From Chloroflexus aggregans DSM 9485 (GTDB taxonomy: Bacteria; Chloroflexota; Chloroflexia; Chloroflexales; Chloroflexaceae): 64,000 bases of DNA. The stretch spans positions 434,001 to 498,000 of the forward strand of contig NC_011831.1 of NCBI RefSeq assembly GCF_000021945.1, given 5' to 3'. Made by a program: the position numbers and the translations under genes. This document shows, piece by piece, positions 51,480 through 61,343 of this stretch; position 1 is the first letter of the stretch; each line of letters begins with the position of its first letter. The notes under the pieces are model-generated. The model searched no databases and was not told where the DNA came from. It saw only the letters and a list, made by a program, of their open reading frames with translations.

Positions 51480-52829
51480 CTACGCTGCCGGTAACCAAAA
51501 CCAAAACCGCGACCCTTTACCGACCTCGCTCTCGACCCCAATCTGACCACCGTGCAAGGCAATAAGTCGCTCGGCAATCGCCAATCCTAAACCGCTCCCA
51601 CCTTTTGCCCGACTACGCCCATGGTCAGACCGGTAGAAACGTTCAAAGATATGTGGTATATCTGTCGGTTCGATCCCACTACCGGTATCGATCACACTGA
51701 CCAAGACACCTTGCTCGTGAGCCGTGCTCGTGACCATAATTTGCCCGCCTGCCGGTGTATACCGCAACGCATTGCTCAACAGATTCCGTACCACCTGTGC
51801 AATCCGTTCGCCATCGGCTATCACCGGCGGTATCTCAGAGGCCAGCGTCACGTGCAAAGCAACCCCCTGCACCGTCGCTAATTCGCGAAAGAGCGCGGCT
51901 TCGCGCGCCAATAGTTGATTGAGATCAAGCGGCTGACGATGGAGCGTTAGTTGACCGGTATCCGCTAACGATAATTCACGGAGATCGTCAACCAACCGGC
52001 GTAAGCCGACGGTTGCTTCATAAATCTTTCCTACTTCTTCCCGACTTAACGGATACACATCATCGAGAATCGCACGTAGGTTCCCTTGGATAACCGTCAG
52101 CGGTGTGCGTAATTCGTGGGCAATATCGGCGATCATCTGTCGTCGTTGCTGGTTCGCTGCGGCCAATTCAGTCGCCATCGCATTAAATGCCTCGGCGACA
52201 CGCCTGACCTCTATCGGCCCCTCTACAACGGCCCGTGCGGTTAAGTGACCTTGACGTAGCTCGTCGACTGCTAGTGCAACGTGCTGCAATGGCTGCACAA
52301 GCTGACGGGCAATAGCGATCCCGATCACAGCACCGGTCAGGGCCACAATCCCACCGGTAATCCAAATAATGTCACGCAAGCGTTGCAGAAAGAGTTCGGC
52401 TGCCCGCGACAATCGATTGCCCGCTGCCTGCACCACGAGGTAGCCAACCACCTGCTGATCAACAAGTATCGGCAGTGCGGCACGACGTTGGGTTGCATTC
52501 AGCGACTCGCCGACAATCGCATGCGGATCGGCAACGACCCGACCGGTAGCGTCGGCCAATGCTAACAATGGGCGTTGGGCGCCACCTTGACCATACCCTC
52601 CCCCCATACCACCCACCGACAACAACCGCTCAGCACCATCCCAACTGCCGTGCTGTGCATACCAGATCGCCAGACGCTCACTCAGACCGCTCTCGGCAAT
52701 CTGATTCTGGGCCAGATACCGCCGAAAGCTACTATCGGCCAGCCGGTCAATTGCTATCGCAAGGATTCCTGTAACCAACAAAATGAGTGTGGCAAAGGCC
52801 ACACTGAGTCTGACAACTAATCGATTCAT
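51480..52829 (-). CDS. sensor histidine kinase (BaeS/EnvZ-like)
   Basis: A 449-residue membrane kinase. Two membrane helices (about 7-29 and 160-182) enclose a periplasmic domain of about 130 residues containing a Gly-rich stretch, GGMGGGYGQGGAQ. Then HAMP (~183-235), HisKA with MIADIAHELRTPLTVIQGN (His ~239), and HATPase with N-box NLLSNALRYTPAGG and GSGLGLAIAERL. It starts at ATG 52829, one base after the regulator's stop, so the pair is translationally coupled. It autophosphorylates in response to an envelope signal. Confidence 0.93.
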   Translation of the reverse strand: MNRLVVRLSVAFATLILLVTGILAIAIDRLADSSFRRYLAQNQIAESGLSERLAIWYAQHGSWDGAERLLSVGGMGGGYGQGGAQRPLLALADATGRVVADPHAIVGESLNATQRRAALPILVDQQVVGYLVVQAAGNRLSRAAELFLQRLRDIIWITGGIVALTGAVIGIAIARQLVQPLQHVALAVDELRQGHLTARAVVEGPIEVRRVAEAFNAMATELAAANQQRRQMIADIAHELRTPLTVIQGNLRAILDDVYPLSREEVGKIYEATVGLRRLVDDLRELSLADTGQLTLHRQPLDLNQLLAREAALFRELATVQGVALHVTLASEIPPVIADGERIAQVVRNLLSNALRYTPAGGQIMVTSTAHEQGVLVSVIDTGSGIEPTDIPHIFERFYRSDHGRSRAKGGSGLGLAIAERLIALHGGQIGVESEVGKGSRFWFWLPAA

Positions 52830-52830
52830 A

Positions 52831-53514
52831 TCATACCGTTCGCAAACGATAACCGATCCCATACACCGTCTCAATCACCGGCGCCGCAGGATCGTATTCG
52901 AGCTTCTTCCGCAGATTCTTGATATGACTGTCAATCGTTCGCTCCAACCCAGTCGCAGCATAACCTAACCCCTGTTCGAGTAGCTCAGCCCGCGTAAAGG
53001 CGTGTCCCGGATAGCGCATAAATAGGCTAAGCAGAGCAAACTCCGTAGGCGTTAACTCAAGTTCGTTACCGCCTAACCACGCCTGATGCCCATCGAGATC
53101 GAGCACGAGACTACCCTGCTCTAACCGATTACGCACCGTCCCACCACTTACACGTCGTAAAACGGCTTTCACCCGTGCTACCACTTCTCGCGGATTGAAG
53201 GGCTTGACGATGTAGTCGTCAGCGCCTAACTCTAGTCCGACAATACGGTCGGTGTCGTCAATACGAGCGGTGAGCATAATGATCGGGAGAGTCGCTGTCG
53301 CGGGATCAGAGCGTAGCGAACGGGCAATGTCAAACCCATCTTCGTCCGGCAACATCAGATCGAGAATAACCAGATCGGGTCGTTCCTGACGGATGAGGCG
53401 ACGCGCAGTCGCCCCATCGAATGCACTCGCAACCCGAAAGCCGGCCTGTTCAAGGTATGAGCGAACCAACCGCACAATGCCGGGATCATCGTCAACTACC
53501 AACACAAAAGCCAT
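52831..53514 (-). CDS. OmpR-family response regulator
   Basis: A 227-residue response regulator. The receiver domain (1-120) has the acidic pocket D8-D9-D10, phospho-acceptor D52 (LVILDLMLPDEDG), Thr in IIMLTARID and Lys in YIVKPFNPRE. The C-terminal winged helix (about 130-225) has ELTPTEFALLSLFMRYPGHA and the end LRKKLEYDPAAPVIETVYGIG. GGAGG is 5 bases before the ATG at 53514. The cognate kinase follows. The secreted Gly/Gln-rich protein directly upstream on the same strand is a likely target or part of the signalling unit. Confidence 0.94.
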   Translation of the reverse strand: MAFVLVVDDDPGIVRLVRSYLEQAGFRVASAFDGATARRLIRQERPDLVILDLMLPDEDGFDIARSLRSDPATATLPIIMLTARIDDTDRIVGLELGADDYIVKPFNPREVVARVKAVLRRVSGGTVRNRLEQGSLVLDLDGHQAWLGGNELELTPTEFALLSLFMRYPGHAFTRAELLEQGLGYAATGLERTIDSHIKNLRKKLEYDPAAPVIETVYGIGYRLRTV

Positions 53515-53555
53515 AGCTCCTCCCTGCGGTCGCAAATAGCAAAAAACAAGCGTAT

Positions 53556-53584
53556 GAACGAATGGCTGCGATTGCCATTCGTTC
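53556..53584 (-). terminator. Rho-independent terminator of the secreted-protein gene
   Basis: GAACGAATGGC and GCCATTCGTTC make a perfect 11-bp stem with a 7-base loop. On the minus strand the hairpin is followed by a TTTTTT tract. It lies between the secreted-protein gene and the response-regulator gene, so the regulator needs read-through or its own promoter. Confidence 0.75.
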
Positions 53585-53594
53585 ACCGCTCAAA

Positions 53595-54200
53595 TCAGTT
53601 GTTAACCTGTGGCCGTACCGGTGAAGTACTGGGTCGCAGACCACCCGGACCAAGTGGCGTGAAGGGCTGCATCAGCCGCGCTACCGTCATCGATTTAGCA
53701 ATTGCGAGTTGCGCATCAGCCTGCTCTTGGGTAATCCGTCCGGCAGTAACCGCAGCGCTTAGCCGCTCGGCACGACTTGCCACAAATGTGTCGGCTACCG
53801 TTTGCGGATCGATCCCTGCTGCCTTCAACTCATCGGCAATCGAACTGCCGTTGGTAAGCAGACGCGCGACCAGCTCTTGTTGCGAGATCCCGAGCTGACT
53901 CGCAGCCACACCGATCAATGAGGTGTTCGTCGTAACTCGGCCACCGCGACTGCCAATCACAGAGTTGCCGCCTTGTTGCATCCACCCACCTTGCCCCTGT
54001 TGCATCCATCCACCTTGCCCCTGCTGCATCCGCCCGCCACGCCCACCTTGCCCGGCACCATACGTACCCGGCGCCGGCACCGGAGTGGGTGATGGCCCAA
54101 ACGGCCCTTGTGCAAGAGCCGGCATCACCGCCATAAACACGATCATCGTTGCCAGTGCCCCCGCTAACGCTGCCATCACCAGACTTACTGTGCGTTTCAT
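53595..54200 (-). CDS. secreted Gly/Gln-rich protein of unknown function
   Basis: A 201-residue exported protein. The signal peptide (MKRTVSLVMAALAGALATMI and on to PALAQ) is cleaved near residue 31. A Gly-rich region follows with three tandem MQQGQGGW-like units (about 58-80), then a helical C-terminal domain (about 95-180) with LGISQQELVARLLTNGSS and a run of 'ITQEQADAQLA' type helices seen in small periplasmic proteins next to two-component systems. No enzyme motif. Its own terminator separates it from the regulator. A metal- or stress-sensing accessory role is only a guess. Confidence 0.75.
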   Translation of the reverse strand: MKRTVSLVMAALAGALATMIVFMAVMPALAQGPFGPSPTPVPAPGTYGAGQGGRGGRMQQGQGGWMQQGQGGWMQQGGNSVIGSRGGRVTTNTSLIGVAASQLGISQQELVARLLTNGSSIADELKAAGIDPQTVADTFVASRAERLSAAVTAGRITQEQADAQLAIAKSMTVARLMQPFTPLGPGGLRPSTSPVRPQVNN

Positions 54201-54408
54201 GATGTCCCTCCTTGGATTGTCTTGCTACTCTCGTGTCAGTCATCTTCTTCTGACACTTTTACTGTAACAAGCACTTGTGGAGGACTGATGGAGGAACTAC
54301 GGATGAGTCGTCGAATTATGCGCACAAAGAAGAGCCGGCTCTATGGTATCATACCAGGCGAAGCGTTGACCTGATCCGACCACTTGAAATCAAGGAGTAG
54401 CAGTCGCT

Positions 54409-54693
54409 ATGGCGCGTCTAAGTGAAGCCGAAATCACCGAGCACCTGGCCCAACGCCCTGATTGGAGCCTCGAAAATAACAACGAGATCGTCCGCACCTT
54501 CCGCCTCGCCAACTTCCCGGCAGCAATTGCCTTCGTGACCCACGTCGCTTTTCTTGCCGAAGCTGCCGGCCATCATCCTGACATCGACATTCGTTACAAC
54601 CGCGTGCGAATTGCCCTGACGACACACGATGCCGGCGGGTTGACCGAAAAAGATTTTGCGCTTGCTGCGGCAATTGACGAGATTCTCGGCTAA
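54409..54693 (+). CDS. phhB: pterin-4a-carbinolamine dehydratase
   Basis: A 94-residue protein of the PCD/DCoH family (full length is about 95-105). It shows LAQRPDWSLENNNEIVRTFR, then FPAAIAFVTHVAFLAEAAGH followed by HPDIDIRYNRVRIALTTHD: the catalytic GHHPDI His pair and the THDAGGLTEKDFALA end are intact. It dehydrates the 4a-hydroxy-pterin left by aromatic-amino-acid hydroxylases; no hydroxylase gene is nearby, and in some bacteria the enzyme has a moonlighting or molybdopterin-linked role. Its stop overlaps the ATG of the hydrolase (TAATG). Confidence 0.93.
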   Translation: MARLSEAEITEHLAQRPDWSLENNNEIVRTFRLANFPAAIAFVTHVAFLAEAAGHHPDIDIRYNRVRIALTTHDAGGLTEKDFALAAAIDEILG

Positions 54694-55460
54694 TGCCATC
54701 GATCACAACCACAGCCGGTGACCTGTTTGTGATGCGACGTGGTACCGCCGGGCCGTCGTTAATTTGTATTCACGGCGCCGGCGGCAGTGCCCGTCATTGG
54801 GGGCTTTTGCTCGAACCGCTTGCCGCCGTTGCCCAAGTCTATGCGGTGGATTTACCCGGCCATGGCCGCTCGCCACGGATTAATGAGGTATCAATCACTA
54901 CCTATACGCAGGTTATTGCCGCATTGCACACGGCCCTCGCCTTACCTCCGGCAATTGTCGTCGGGCACTCGATGGGCGGTGCCATTGCCCTCCAACTCGC
55001 CATTGAGCAACCACAGCTCGTAGCCGGTTTAGGCTTGGTGAGTAGTGCGGCCCGTCTGCGTGTTGCCCCGGCGCTGCTGGCCGGGCTGGCCGGTGATGCT
55101 CAATCCCGCCATGAAGCCATGACAATGCTGGTCACCTGGCTCTTTAGTCCCTATGCCGATCCGGCACTTCGCGCCGAAGCTGCCGATGAATACGCTACCC
55201 TCGCCCCAACCGTTCTACTGGCCGATCTCCAGGCCTGTGATGGGTTTGATGTACGTTCCAGGCTCGCGGCCATCCGCTGTCCGGCCCTCGTCGTTACCGG
55301 CAGCGAAGATCGACTGACACCACCGAAGCTTGGTGCCGAATTAGCAACCGGTTTGGGGGTCGCTCATCAGATCCTCGATGGTGTTGGTCATATGCCAATG
55401 CGTGAAGCGCCGGAGCGACTCGGTCAACTCTTAAGCACATTCGTCGCAACGTTTGCCTAA
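54693..55460 (+). CDS. alpha/beta hydrolase
   Basis: A 255-residue hydrolase, third of this fold with a full triad in the window. CIHGAGGSARHWG (oxyanion), VGHSMGGAIALQLA (Ser near 92), VTGSEDRLTPPK (Asp) and DGVGHMPMREAPE (His) are present. The cap region (about 125-185) is small and Ala-rich. Translationally coupled to the pterin dehydratase upstream by one overlapping base; the pairing gives no obvious function. An esterase or thioesterase is likely. Confidence 0.87.
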   Translation: MPSITTTAGDLFVMRRGTAGPSLICIHGAGGSARHWGLLLEPLAAVAQVYAVDLPGHGRSPRINEVSITTYTQVIAALHTALALPPAIVVGHSMGGAIALQLAIEQPQLVAGLGLVSSAARLRVAPALLAGLAGDAQSRHEAMTMLVTWLFSPYADPALRAEAADEYATLAPTVLLADLQACDGFDVRSRLAAIRCPALVVTGSEDRLTPPKLGAELATGLGVAHQILDGVGHMPMREAPERLGQLLSTFVATFA

Positions 55461-55522
55461 GCGCGCCGGCTCGCTTAGAATGAAAACAGAGTCAGCGCCA
55501 ACGCGATAGACAGGAGGCGGTC

Positions 55523-56662
55523 ATGGAGTTCCAGCTTACTGAAGATCAGATCATGCTCCGGGATATGGTGCGCCAGTTTGCCGAGAAAGAGGCGAAACCG
55601 ACGGTCGCCGAACGTGATGAACACGCAATTTGGCCGACCGATTTGGTGAAAAAGATGGGCGAACTCGGCCTAATGGGCGTGGCAGTGAGTGAAGAGTATG
55701 GCGGCGCCGGCATGGATTATGTCTCGTATGCGATTGTGATCGAGGAGTTATCGCGGGTCGATGCCTCGCTCGGCGTGATCGCCTCAGTCAATAATTCGCT
55801 TGTCTGCTACGGGATCGAGAAGTTCGGTACCGAAGAGCAAAAGCGTGAGCTGCTGACCCCGCTGGCCAGTGGCCGTATGCTGGGAGCCTTTTCACTCAGC
55901 GAACCGGGCGCCGGCTCCGACGCCGCTGCGCAGCGTACAACCGCCGTGCGCGATGGTGATTACTATATCATCAATGGTGTCAAGAATTGGGTCACCAACG
56001 GCGACCACGCCGATACCATTATTCTGATGGCGATGACCGATCCGAGCAAAGGGACGAAGGGGATTACCGCCTTTCTCGTCGATACCCACGCTCCCGGTTG
56101 TCATGTGGTGAAAGTCGAGAATAAACTAGGTATTCGCAGTGCGCACAGTTGTCAGATGGCCTACGACGACTATCGGCTACCGGCGTGGCGGCGACTCGGC
56201 GAAGAGGGCCAAGGCTTTAAGATCGCCATGACGATCCTCAACGCCGGTCGTATCGGGATCGCAGCACAGGCGGTCGGTATTGCCCAAGGCGCGTATGAAG
56301 CGGCTCTCGCCTACAGTAAGGTGCGCGAGCAGTTCGGTAAGCCGATCCACGAGTTCCAGGCCGTTGGCTTTACGCTGGCCGATATGGCGACTCGCATCAA
56401 AGCCGCGCGCTTGCTTACCTACGAAGCTGCCTGGCGTAAAGATAATGGCCTCGATTTCATCAAAGATGCCTCGATGGCCAAGCTGTTCGCTTCGGAGACG
56501 GCGATGTGGGTGGCGACGAAAGCCGTCCAATTACACGGTTCTAACGGTTACTCGAAAGAGTATCCGGTCGAACGCTTCTTCCGTGATGCCAAGATTACCG
56601 AGATCTACGAGGGGACTAGCGAGATTCAACGTCTGGTGATTAGTCGCGAAATCGTGCGCTGA
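55523..56662 (+). CDS. acyl-CoA dehydrogenase
   Basis: A 379-residue FAD enzyme that oxidises acyl-CoA to trans-2-enoyl-CoA, passing electrons to ETF. Standard short/medium-chain architecture: [19 protein letters not shown] (FAD/substrate loop, ~125-143), [54 protein letters not shown], and the catalytic Glu in [18 protein letters not shown] near 365. GGAGG lies 7 bases before the ATG. Butyryl-CoA or a similar short substrate is the usual assignment. A long hairpin follows the stop. Confidence 0.94.
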   Translation: MEFQLTEDQIMLRDMVRQFAEKEAKPTVAERDEHAIWPTDLVKKMGELGLMGVAVSEEYGGAGMDYVSYAIVIEELSRVDASLGVIASVNNSLVCYGIEKFGTEEQKRELLTPLASGRMLGAFSLSEPGAGSDAAAQRTTAVRDGDYYIINGVKNWVTNGDHADTIILMAMTDPSKGTKGITAFLVDTHAPGCHVVKVENKLGIRSAHSCQMAYDDYRLPAWRRLGEEGQGFKIAMTILNAGRIGIAAQAVGIAQGAYEAALAYSKVREQFGKPIHEFQAVGFTLADMATRIKAARLLTYEAAWRKDNGLDFIKDASMAKLFASETAMWVATKAVQLHGSNGYSKEYPVERFFRDAKITEIYEGTSEIQRLVISREIVR

Positions 56663-56687
56663 TCACGCGAATGGAGAACGTTTGGCG

Positions 56688-56755
56688 AACGCAACGGTGC
56701 GAAACGTAAGCATGTTCGCGGGAAGAACCGGCTTACGGCTTTGCGCCGTTGCGTT
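56688..56755. terminator. long imperfect hairpin after the acyl-CoA dehydrogenase gene
   Basis: Left arm AACGCAACGG plus GCGAAACGTAAGC and right arm GCTTACGGCTTTGC plus CCGTTGCGTT pair over about 24 positions with a few mismatches and a loop of about 20 bases. A short T-containing stretch (TTTAATTC) follows. It separates acd from the phosphatase gene. Confidence 0.55.
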
Positions 56756-56770
56756 TAATTCTATCTCGAT

Positions 56771-57400
56771 ATGCGTCTGATCCTTATCCGGCACGGCGAA
56801 ACACCGTGGAACCGAACCTTACAGTATCAGGGTCATGCACCCATCCCGCTCAACGAGCGTGGTCGCGAGCAGGCCCGACGTGTTGCCTACCGGCTGGCCC
56901 GGAGCGGGGCAGCCGCAATCTACAGTAGCGATCTCCCGCGTGCATGGGAAACGGCGGAGATCATCGGCGAACACCTCGGGCTTCGCCCCGTCGCGATGCC
57001 TGAATGGCGTGAAATCGATGTCGGTTTGTGGGAAGGGCTGACACCCGAAGAACTGTATCGGCGCTTCCCCGACCATATGCGTGAATATGACCGCGATCCG
57101 GCGCGCACGGTGCGGCTCGGTGGTGAGAGTTACGCCCAATTACAAGCAAGGGTGTTACGCGCATTTCAACAGATCGAGTCTGCCCATCAAGCCGGTGAAA
57201 CGATTATCGTGGTGTCCCATGGCGGCTCGATCCGGGCCTTGATGTGCCACATTATCGGCCTCGACCTTGCCAATTTTGGAAAACTCTGGCTCGACAATGG
57301 CTCGTTGAGCGAAATCGTCCGCGGGCGAAGTGGCTGGCGGCTGTTACGGATGAACGATGTCGCCCACCTTGAAGATTTGGTGGTAGAAGGCGGCGAGTGA
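56771..57400 (+). CDS. histidine-phosphatase family protein (phosphoglycerate mutase-like)
   Basis: A 209-residue member of histidine phosphatase branch 1. The catalytic His is in LILIRHGETPWNR (residue ~9), followed by IPLNERGREQARRVA, IYSSDLPRAWETAEII (second Arg), the acid in MPEWREIDVGLWEGLTPEE and the second His in IVVSHGGSIRALMCHI (~150). Candidates are alpha-ribazole phosphatase (CobC), 2,3-PGA-dependent mutase or a broad phosphatase; sequence alone does not decide. No Shine-Dalgarno sequence is apparent. It is followed after 4 bases by ppc, so they are probably co-transcribed. Confidence 0.88.
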   Translation: MRLILIRHGETPWNRTLQYQGHAPIPLNERGREQARRVAYRLARSGAAAIYSSDLPRAWETAEIIGEHLGLRPVAMPEWREIDVGLWEGLTPEELYRRFPDHMREYDRDPARTVRLGGESYAQLQARVLRAFQQIESAHQAGETIIVVSHGGSIRALMCHIIGLDLANFGKLWLDNGSLSEIVRGRSGWRLLRMNDVAHLEDLVVEGGE

Positions 57401-57404
57401 AACC

Positions 57405-60206
57405 ATGAGCGGACGAACTACTGCTGGAGAACACGATCTGTTGTCGGCAAACATTCGAACGCTGGGCGATATGCTGGGTCGGGTTATCACCGAGCAAAGC
57501 GGCGCCGCAACGTTTGAACTGGTCGAACGGGTGCGCTTGATGGCAAAAGAACTACGCAACGGCGCTCCACCAGCGGGTACGCACGTGTTGCAAGACCTCA
57601 TTACCGGGCTGAGCTTACCCCAATTGCGCAACCTGGTCAAAGCGTTTACCCTGTACTTCGGGTTGGTCAATCTGGCCGAAGGTGTTGAACAATTGCGTGT
57701 CCTGCGCAGTCGCGACCTCCGTAATGCACCGGCCCCTCGCGCCGAGAGTATTGCGGACGCGATTGAGCTGCTGAAACGCCACGGAGTACCGGCTGCCGCG
57801 ATCCAAGAGTGGATCGACCAGGCCCTGATTATGCCGGTATTTACCGCTCACCCTACCGAATCACGCCGACGAACCATCCTGATCAAATTACGCCGGATTT
57901 TTGATACGTTGATTGATTTGACCTTTGGTGAACGGTTGGTCCTTCCATCGGATCGCCAATCGGCACTCACTCGTATCGAACGCGAAACGGTTGGTCTGTG
58001 GCAGACCGACGATGTACGCAACCGCCGGCCATCGGTCCTTGATGAAGTCGAAAACGGTCTGTTCTATTTTCAAACTGTACTCTGGGATTTGATCCCGGAG
58101 ATTTATCGCGAAACTGCCGATGCACTGGCGACAGCATACCCCGACCACCGATGGCGACTACCACCGTTCTTGCGATTCGGGAGCTGGATGGGTGGCGACC
58201 GTGATGGTAATCCTTTCGTGACACCCGAAGTGACGGTTGAAACGGTGCGCTTGATGCGTAGCGCGATGTTACGCTATCTGATCAACGGTATTGATCGTTT
58301 GATCACCGATCTAAGTCAGTCGGTACAACAGGTACCGGTCGATCAGGCCATATTTGACCGGATCGCCGAATATCACGAGCTGATGCCAGATGCGGCTGCT
58401 ACGCTTAACCCCCACTACCGCTGCGAGCCGTACCGGCAATTATGTCACTTCATTCAGGCCCGGCTCCAAAACACTCTCCATTACACACTTAGTCATACGC
58501 CGCGCTGGGGGGCCGATCCACCACCGCCACGCCTACCAACTATCTACTACCACAGTCGCGAACTCCTCGCCGATCTTGATCTGATCGATACCAGCCTTCG
58601 TCGTCACGGCGGGGCTATTATTGCCGACGGTCTGCTGCGCGATCTGCGTACAAACGTGGCCGTATGCCGGCTCCACACTGCAACCCTTGACGTGCGCCAA
58701 CACGCAAGCCGCCATACCGAAGCACTCACCGAGATCCTTGCCGGCGCCGGCGTAGTCGCCAACTATGCTGCACTTGATGAATGTGAGCGCGTTGCTGTGT
58801 TGAGCACCGAGATTCGCCGGCCCCGCCCGCTTACTCCGATCCGACTCGGTCATTTCAGTCCGGCTACCGCCGAGACGGTACAGACATTTCGGATGCTGGC
58901 AGCTATTAGCGAGCAACTCGATCCAGAAATCTTCCAGACCTATATCATTTCAACCACCAGCCAGGTGAGCGATCTGCTGGCCGTCTTGCTCTTTTGCCGC
59001 GATGCCGGTCTGTACCAACCCGGCCAGTACAGCCGGTTGGATATTGTGCCACTGTTCGAGACAGGCGAAGATTTGCAACGTGCGCCATTAATCCTCGATG
59101 AGCTACTCCAGTTGCCGGTCTACCGTGAGCATCTGGCTTTGCGCGATAATCTGCAAGAGGTGATGCTCGGTTATTCCGATAGTAACAAAGAGGGTGGTTT
59201 TTTGGCTGCCAATTGGGCACTGTATCGCGCCCAAGTCGAGTTGAATACCGTGACCGAACGCCACGGTGTTCGCCTCCGCTTCTTCCACGGGCGTGGTGGC
59301 GCGGTTGGTCGCGGTGGTGGACCGGCGGGTCAGGCAATCCTCGCTCAACCTCCCGGTACGCTCCATGGTCAGATTAAGGTCACCAATCAGGGTGAAGTCA
59401 TCTCCGATCGCTATCTCGATCCGCGTACCGCCCATCGCCACCTCGAACAGGTGGTGAATGCAGTATTGCGCGCCGGCTTCCCCGGTATCGCCCGGTCACC
59501 TGAACCGGCTTGGCTGGAGGCAATGGAACAGATGGCGCACACGGCGCGAACCGTGTATCGCCGGTTAGTGTACGAAGACCCTGATTTTCTGACCTATTTC
59601 CGCAATGCTACGCCGGTCGCCGAGCTGAGTCGCCTGCGGATCGGCTCACGTCCGGTCTCACGCCGGAAAAGTGACCGGATCGAAGACCTCCGCGCTATTC
59701 CGTGGGTCTTTAGCTGGATGCAAACCCGCCATACCCTGCCGGGTTGGTTTGGGCTGGGGAGTGCGCTGAGCGAGTTCGTCGCCGCCGACCCGCACCATCT
59801 TTACGTGCTGCGGGCAATGTACCGACACTGGCCCTTCTTCACGACCCTGCTCGATAATGCGCAGATGATCATGCTCAAAGCCGATATGAGCATCGCACGC
59901 AGTTATGCCGGTCTTGTTCCCGATCAGGAGTTGGCGGCGCGTATTTTTCAACAGATCGAAGCCGAATATCGGCGTACTGAACACATGATCTGCCAAATTA
60001 CCGAGAGTCAAGAATTGCTAGCGCACCAACCGGTGCTGCAACGAGCCATTCGACAGCGTAATCCCTATATCGATCCGCTCAGCTATATTCAGATCGAGCT
60101 GCTCCGCCGAATCCGTAACGCACCACCGGAAGATCAGGATGAAATAGAGACGGTACTACTGATGTCGATTAACGGCATTGCAGCCGGGTTGAAGAACACA
60201 GGCTAA
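57405..60206 (+). CDS. ppc: phosphoenolpyruvate carboxylase
   Basis: A 933-residue enzyme that carboxylates PEP to oxaloacetate, the anaplerotic step and part of CO2 assimilation in Chloroflexus-type phototrophs. All catalytic blocks are intact: the His in [15 protein letters not shown] (~148), [19 protein letters not shown] (~265), [19 protein letters not shown] (~588), the glycine-rich [15 protein letters not shown] (~627) and the C-terminal [13 protein letters not shown] ending in the family's usual NTG. No internal frameshift. The ATG is 4 bases after the phosphatase stop; the Sua5 gene starts on the last base of its stop codon. Confidence 0.97.
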   Translation: MSGRTTAGEHDLLSANIRTLGDMLGRVITEQSGAATFELVERVRLMAKELRNGAPPAGTHVLQDLITGLSLPQLRNLVKAFTLYFGLVNLAEGVEQLRVLRSRDLRNAPAPRAESIADAIELLKRHGVPAAAIQEWIDQALIMPVFTAHPTESRRRTILIKLRRIFDTLIDLTFGERLVLPSDRQSALTRIERETVGLWQTDDVRNRRPSVLDEVENGLFYFQTVLWDLIPEIYRETADALATAYPDHRWRLPPFLRFGSWMGGDRDGNPFVTPEVTVETVRLMRSAMLRYLINGIDRLITDLSQSVQQVPVDQAIFDRIAEYHELMPDAAATLNPHYRCEPYRQLCHFIQARLQNTLHYTLSHTPRWGADPPPPRLPTIYYHSRELLADLDLIDTSLRRHGGAIIADGLLRDLRTNVAVCRLHTATLDVRQHASRHTEALTEILAGAGVVANYAALDECERVAVLSTEIRRPRPLTPIRLGHFSPATAETVQTFRMLAAISEQLDPEIFQTYIISTTSQVSDLLAVLLFCRDAGLYQPGQYSRLDIVPLFETGEDLQRAPLILDELLQLPVYREHLALRDNLQEVMLGYSDSNKEGGFLAANWALYRAQVELNTVTERHGVRLRFFHGRGGAVGRGGGPAGQAILAQPPGTLHGQIKVTNQGEVISDRYLDPRTAHRHLEQVVNAVLRAGFPGIARSPEPAWLEAMEQMAHTARTVYRRLVYEDPDFLTYFRNATPVAELSRLRIGSRPVSRRKSDRIEDLRAIPWVFSWMQTRHTLPGWFGLGSALSEFVAADPHHLYVLRAMYRHWPFFTTLLDNAQMIMLKADMSIARSYAGLVPDQELAARIFQQIEAEYRRTEHMICQITESQELLAHQPVLQRAIRQRNPYIDPLSYIQIELLRRIRNAPPEDQDEIETVLLMSINGIAAGLKNTG

Positions 60207-61243
60207 TGCGTACTCAACGACTCGATACATCGCCACAGGCTATCGCCGTGGCAGCCGAATTGCTTCGGCGCGGTGAACTGGTCGCATTTCCAACAGAAAC
60301 CGTCTACGGGTTGGGCGGTCATGCGCTCGATCAAACCGCCGTAGCGGCAATCTTTGCCGCTAAAGGCCGCCCGACCAGCGATCCGTTAATCGTCCATCTC
60401 GCTACCGCCGCAGACCTACCACGTGTCGCGGTCGACATCCCACCGTTAGCAACCGAACTGGCAACACACTTCTGGCCCGGTCCGCTCACCCTGATCGTGC
60501 CGCGCCATCCGCACGTGCCGCGCGCCGTTACCGCCGGACGCGAGACGGTCGCCGTGCGGGTTCCTTCCCATCCGGTTGCCCACGCGCTGCTGGTCGCTGC
60601 CGGTGTGCCGGTGGCAGCACCGAGCGCTAATCGCTTCGGTCATACCAGCCCGACTACCGCCGATCACGTCCTCGCCGACCTCGACGGGCGTATCGCGGCG
60701 ATTATCGACGGTGGTCCCACGCCCATCGGTATCGAGTCGACCGTTCTCGATTGCACCACCAATCCGCCGACACTGCTCCGTCCGGGTGGGATTAGTTTGG
60801 AAGCATTGACTGCGGTGGCCGGACCCATCCAAACCTATCACCGCACGACGAACAAAAGCGAAACGGGGTTCGTCTCACCTGGCCTCCTCGACCGCCACTA
60901 CGCGCCCGATCATGAACTATGGTTGTTCAGTGGACCACTGCCCGACGTGCTTCACCGGTTGCGCATTGAGACTGAAACGGCACTTGCTGCTGGGCTACGG
61001 ATCGGTCTTCTGTTACCGGCTGAAGACCTCATGTTGTTTGATGATCTCCCGGTTGAGATGGAATCGCTGGGTCCGGCGACCGAGCCGGAAACAATGGCGC
61101 AACGACTTTACGCTGCCCTTCGCGCTCTTGATGATCGTCACCTAGATCGGATATTTACCCGCGATCTCGACGAAGCCGGTCTTGGTCGGGCACTCCGTGA
61201 TCGGTTACGACGGGCGGCTGCTCGTGTGGTCTTTGTTAATTAG
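60206..61243 (+). CDS. L-threonylcarbamoyladenylate synthase (Sua5/TsaC)
   Basis: A 345-residue enzyme that makes threonylcarbamoyl-AMP for the t6A37 tRNA modification. The YrdC domain (residues ~10-195) has RRGELVAFPTETVYGLGGHA, AAKGRPTSDPLIVHLA (substrate-binding Lys-x-Arg) and APSANRFGHTSPTTADHV, then STVLDCTTNPPTLLRPG. The C-terminal ~130 residues (with SPGLLDRHYAPDHELWLF) are the Sua5 domain, so it is of the long Sua5 type. It overlaps the ppc stop by one base (TAATG). Confidence 0.93.
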   Translation: MRTQRLDTSPQAIAVAAELLRRGELVAFPTETVYGLGGHALDQTAVAAIFAAKGRPTSDPLIVHLATAADLPRVAVDIPPLATELATHFWPGPLTLIVPRHPHVPRAVTAGRETVAVRVPSHPVAHALLVAAGVPVAAPSANRFGHTSPTTADHVLADLDGRIAAIIDGGPTPIGIESTVLDCTTNPPTLLRPGGISLEALTAVAGPIQTYHRTTNKSETGFVSPGLLDRHYAPDHELWLFSGPLPDVLHRLRIETETALAAGLRIGLLLPAEDLMLFDDLPVEMESLGPATEPETMAQRLYAALRALDDRHLDRIFTRDLDEAGLGRALRDRLRRAAARVVFVN

Positions 61244-61343
61244 TACCTTTGAAGAAGATGAACCTGAACGATTAATCGGAATTGTCTCGTGGCATTTCAT
61301 GCAGCTCACCTTGTCACCCGACACCTTAGCACCGATCCTCATC

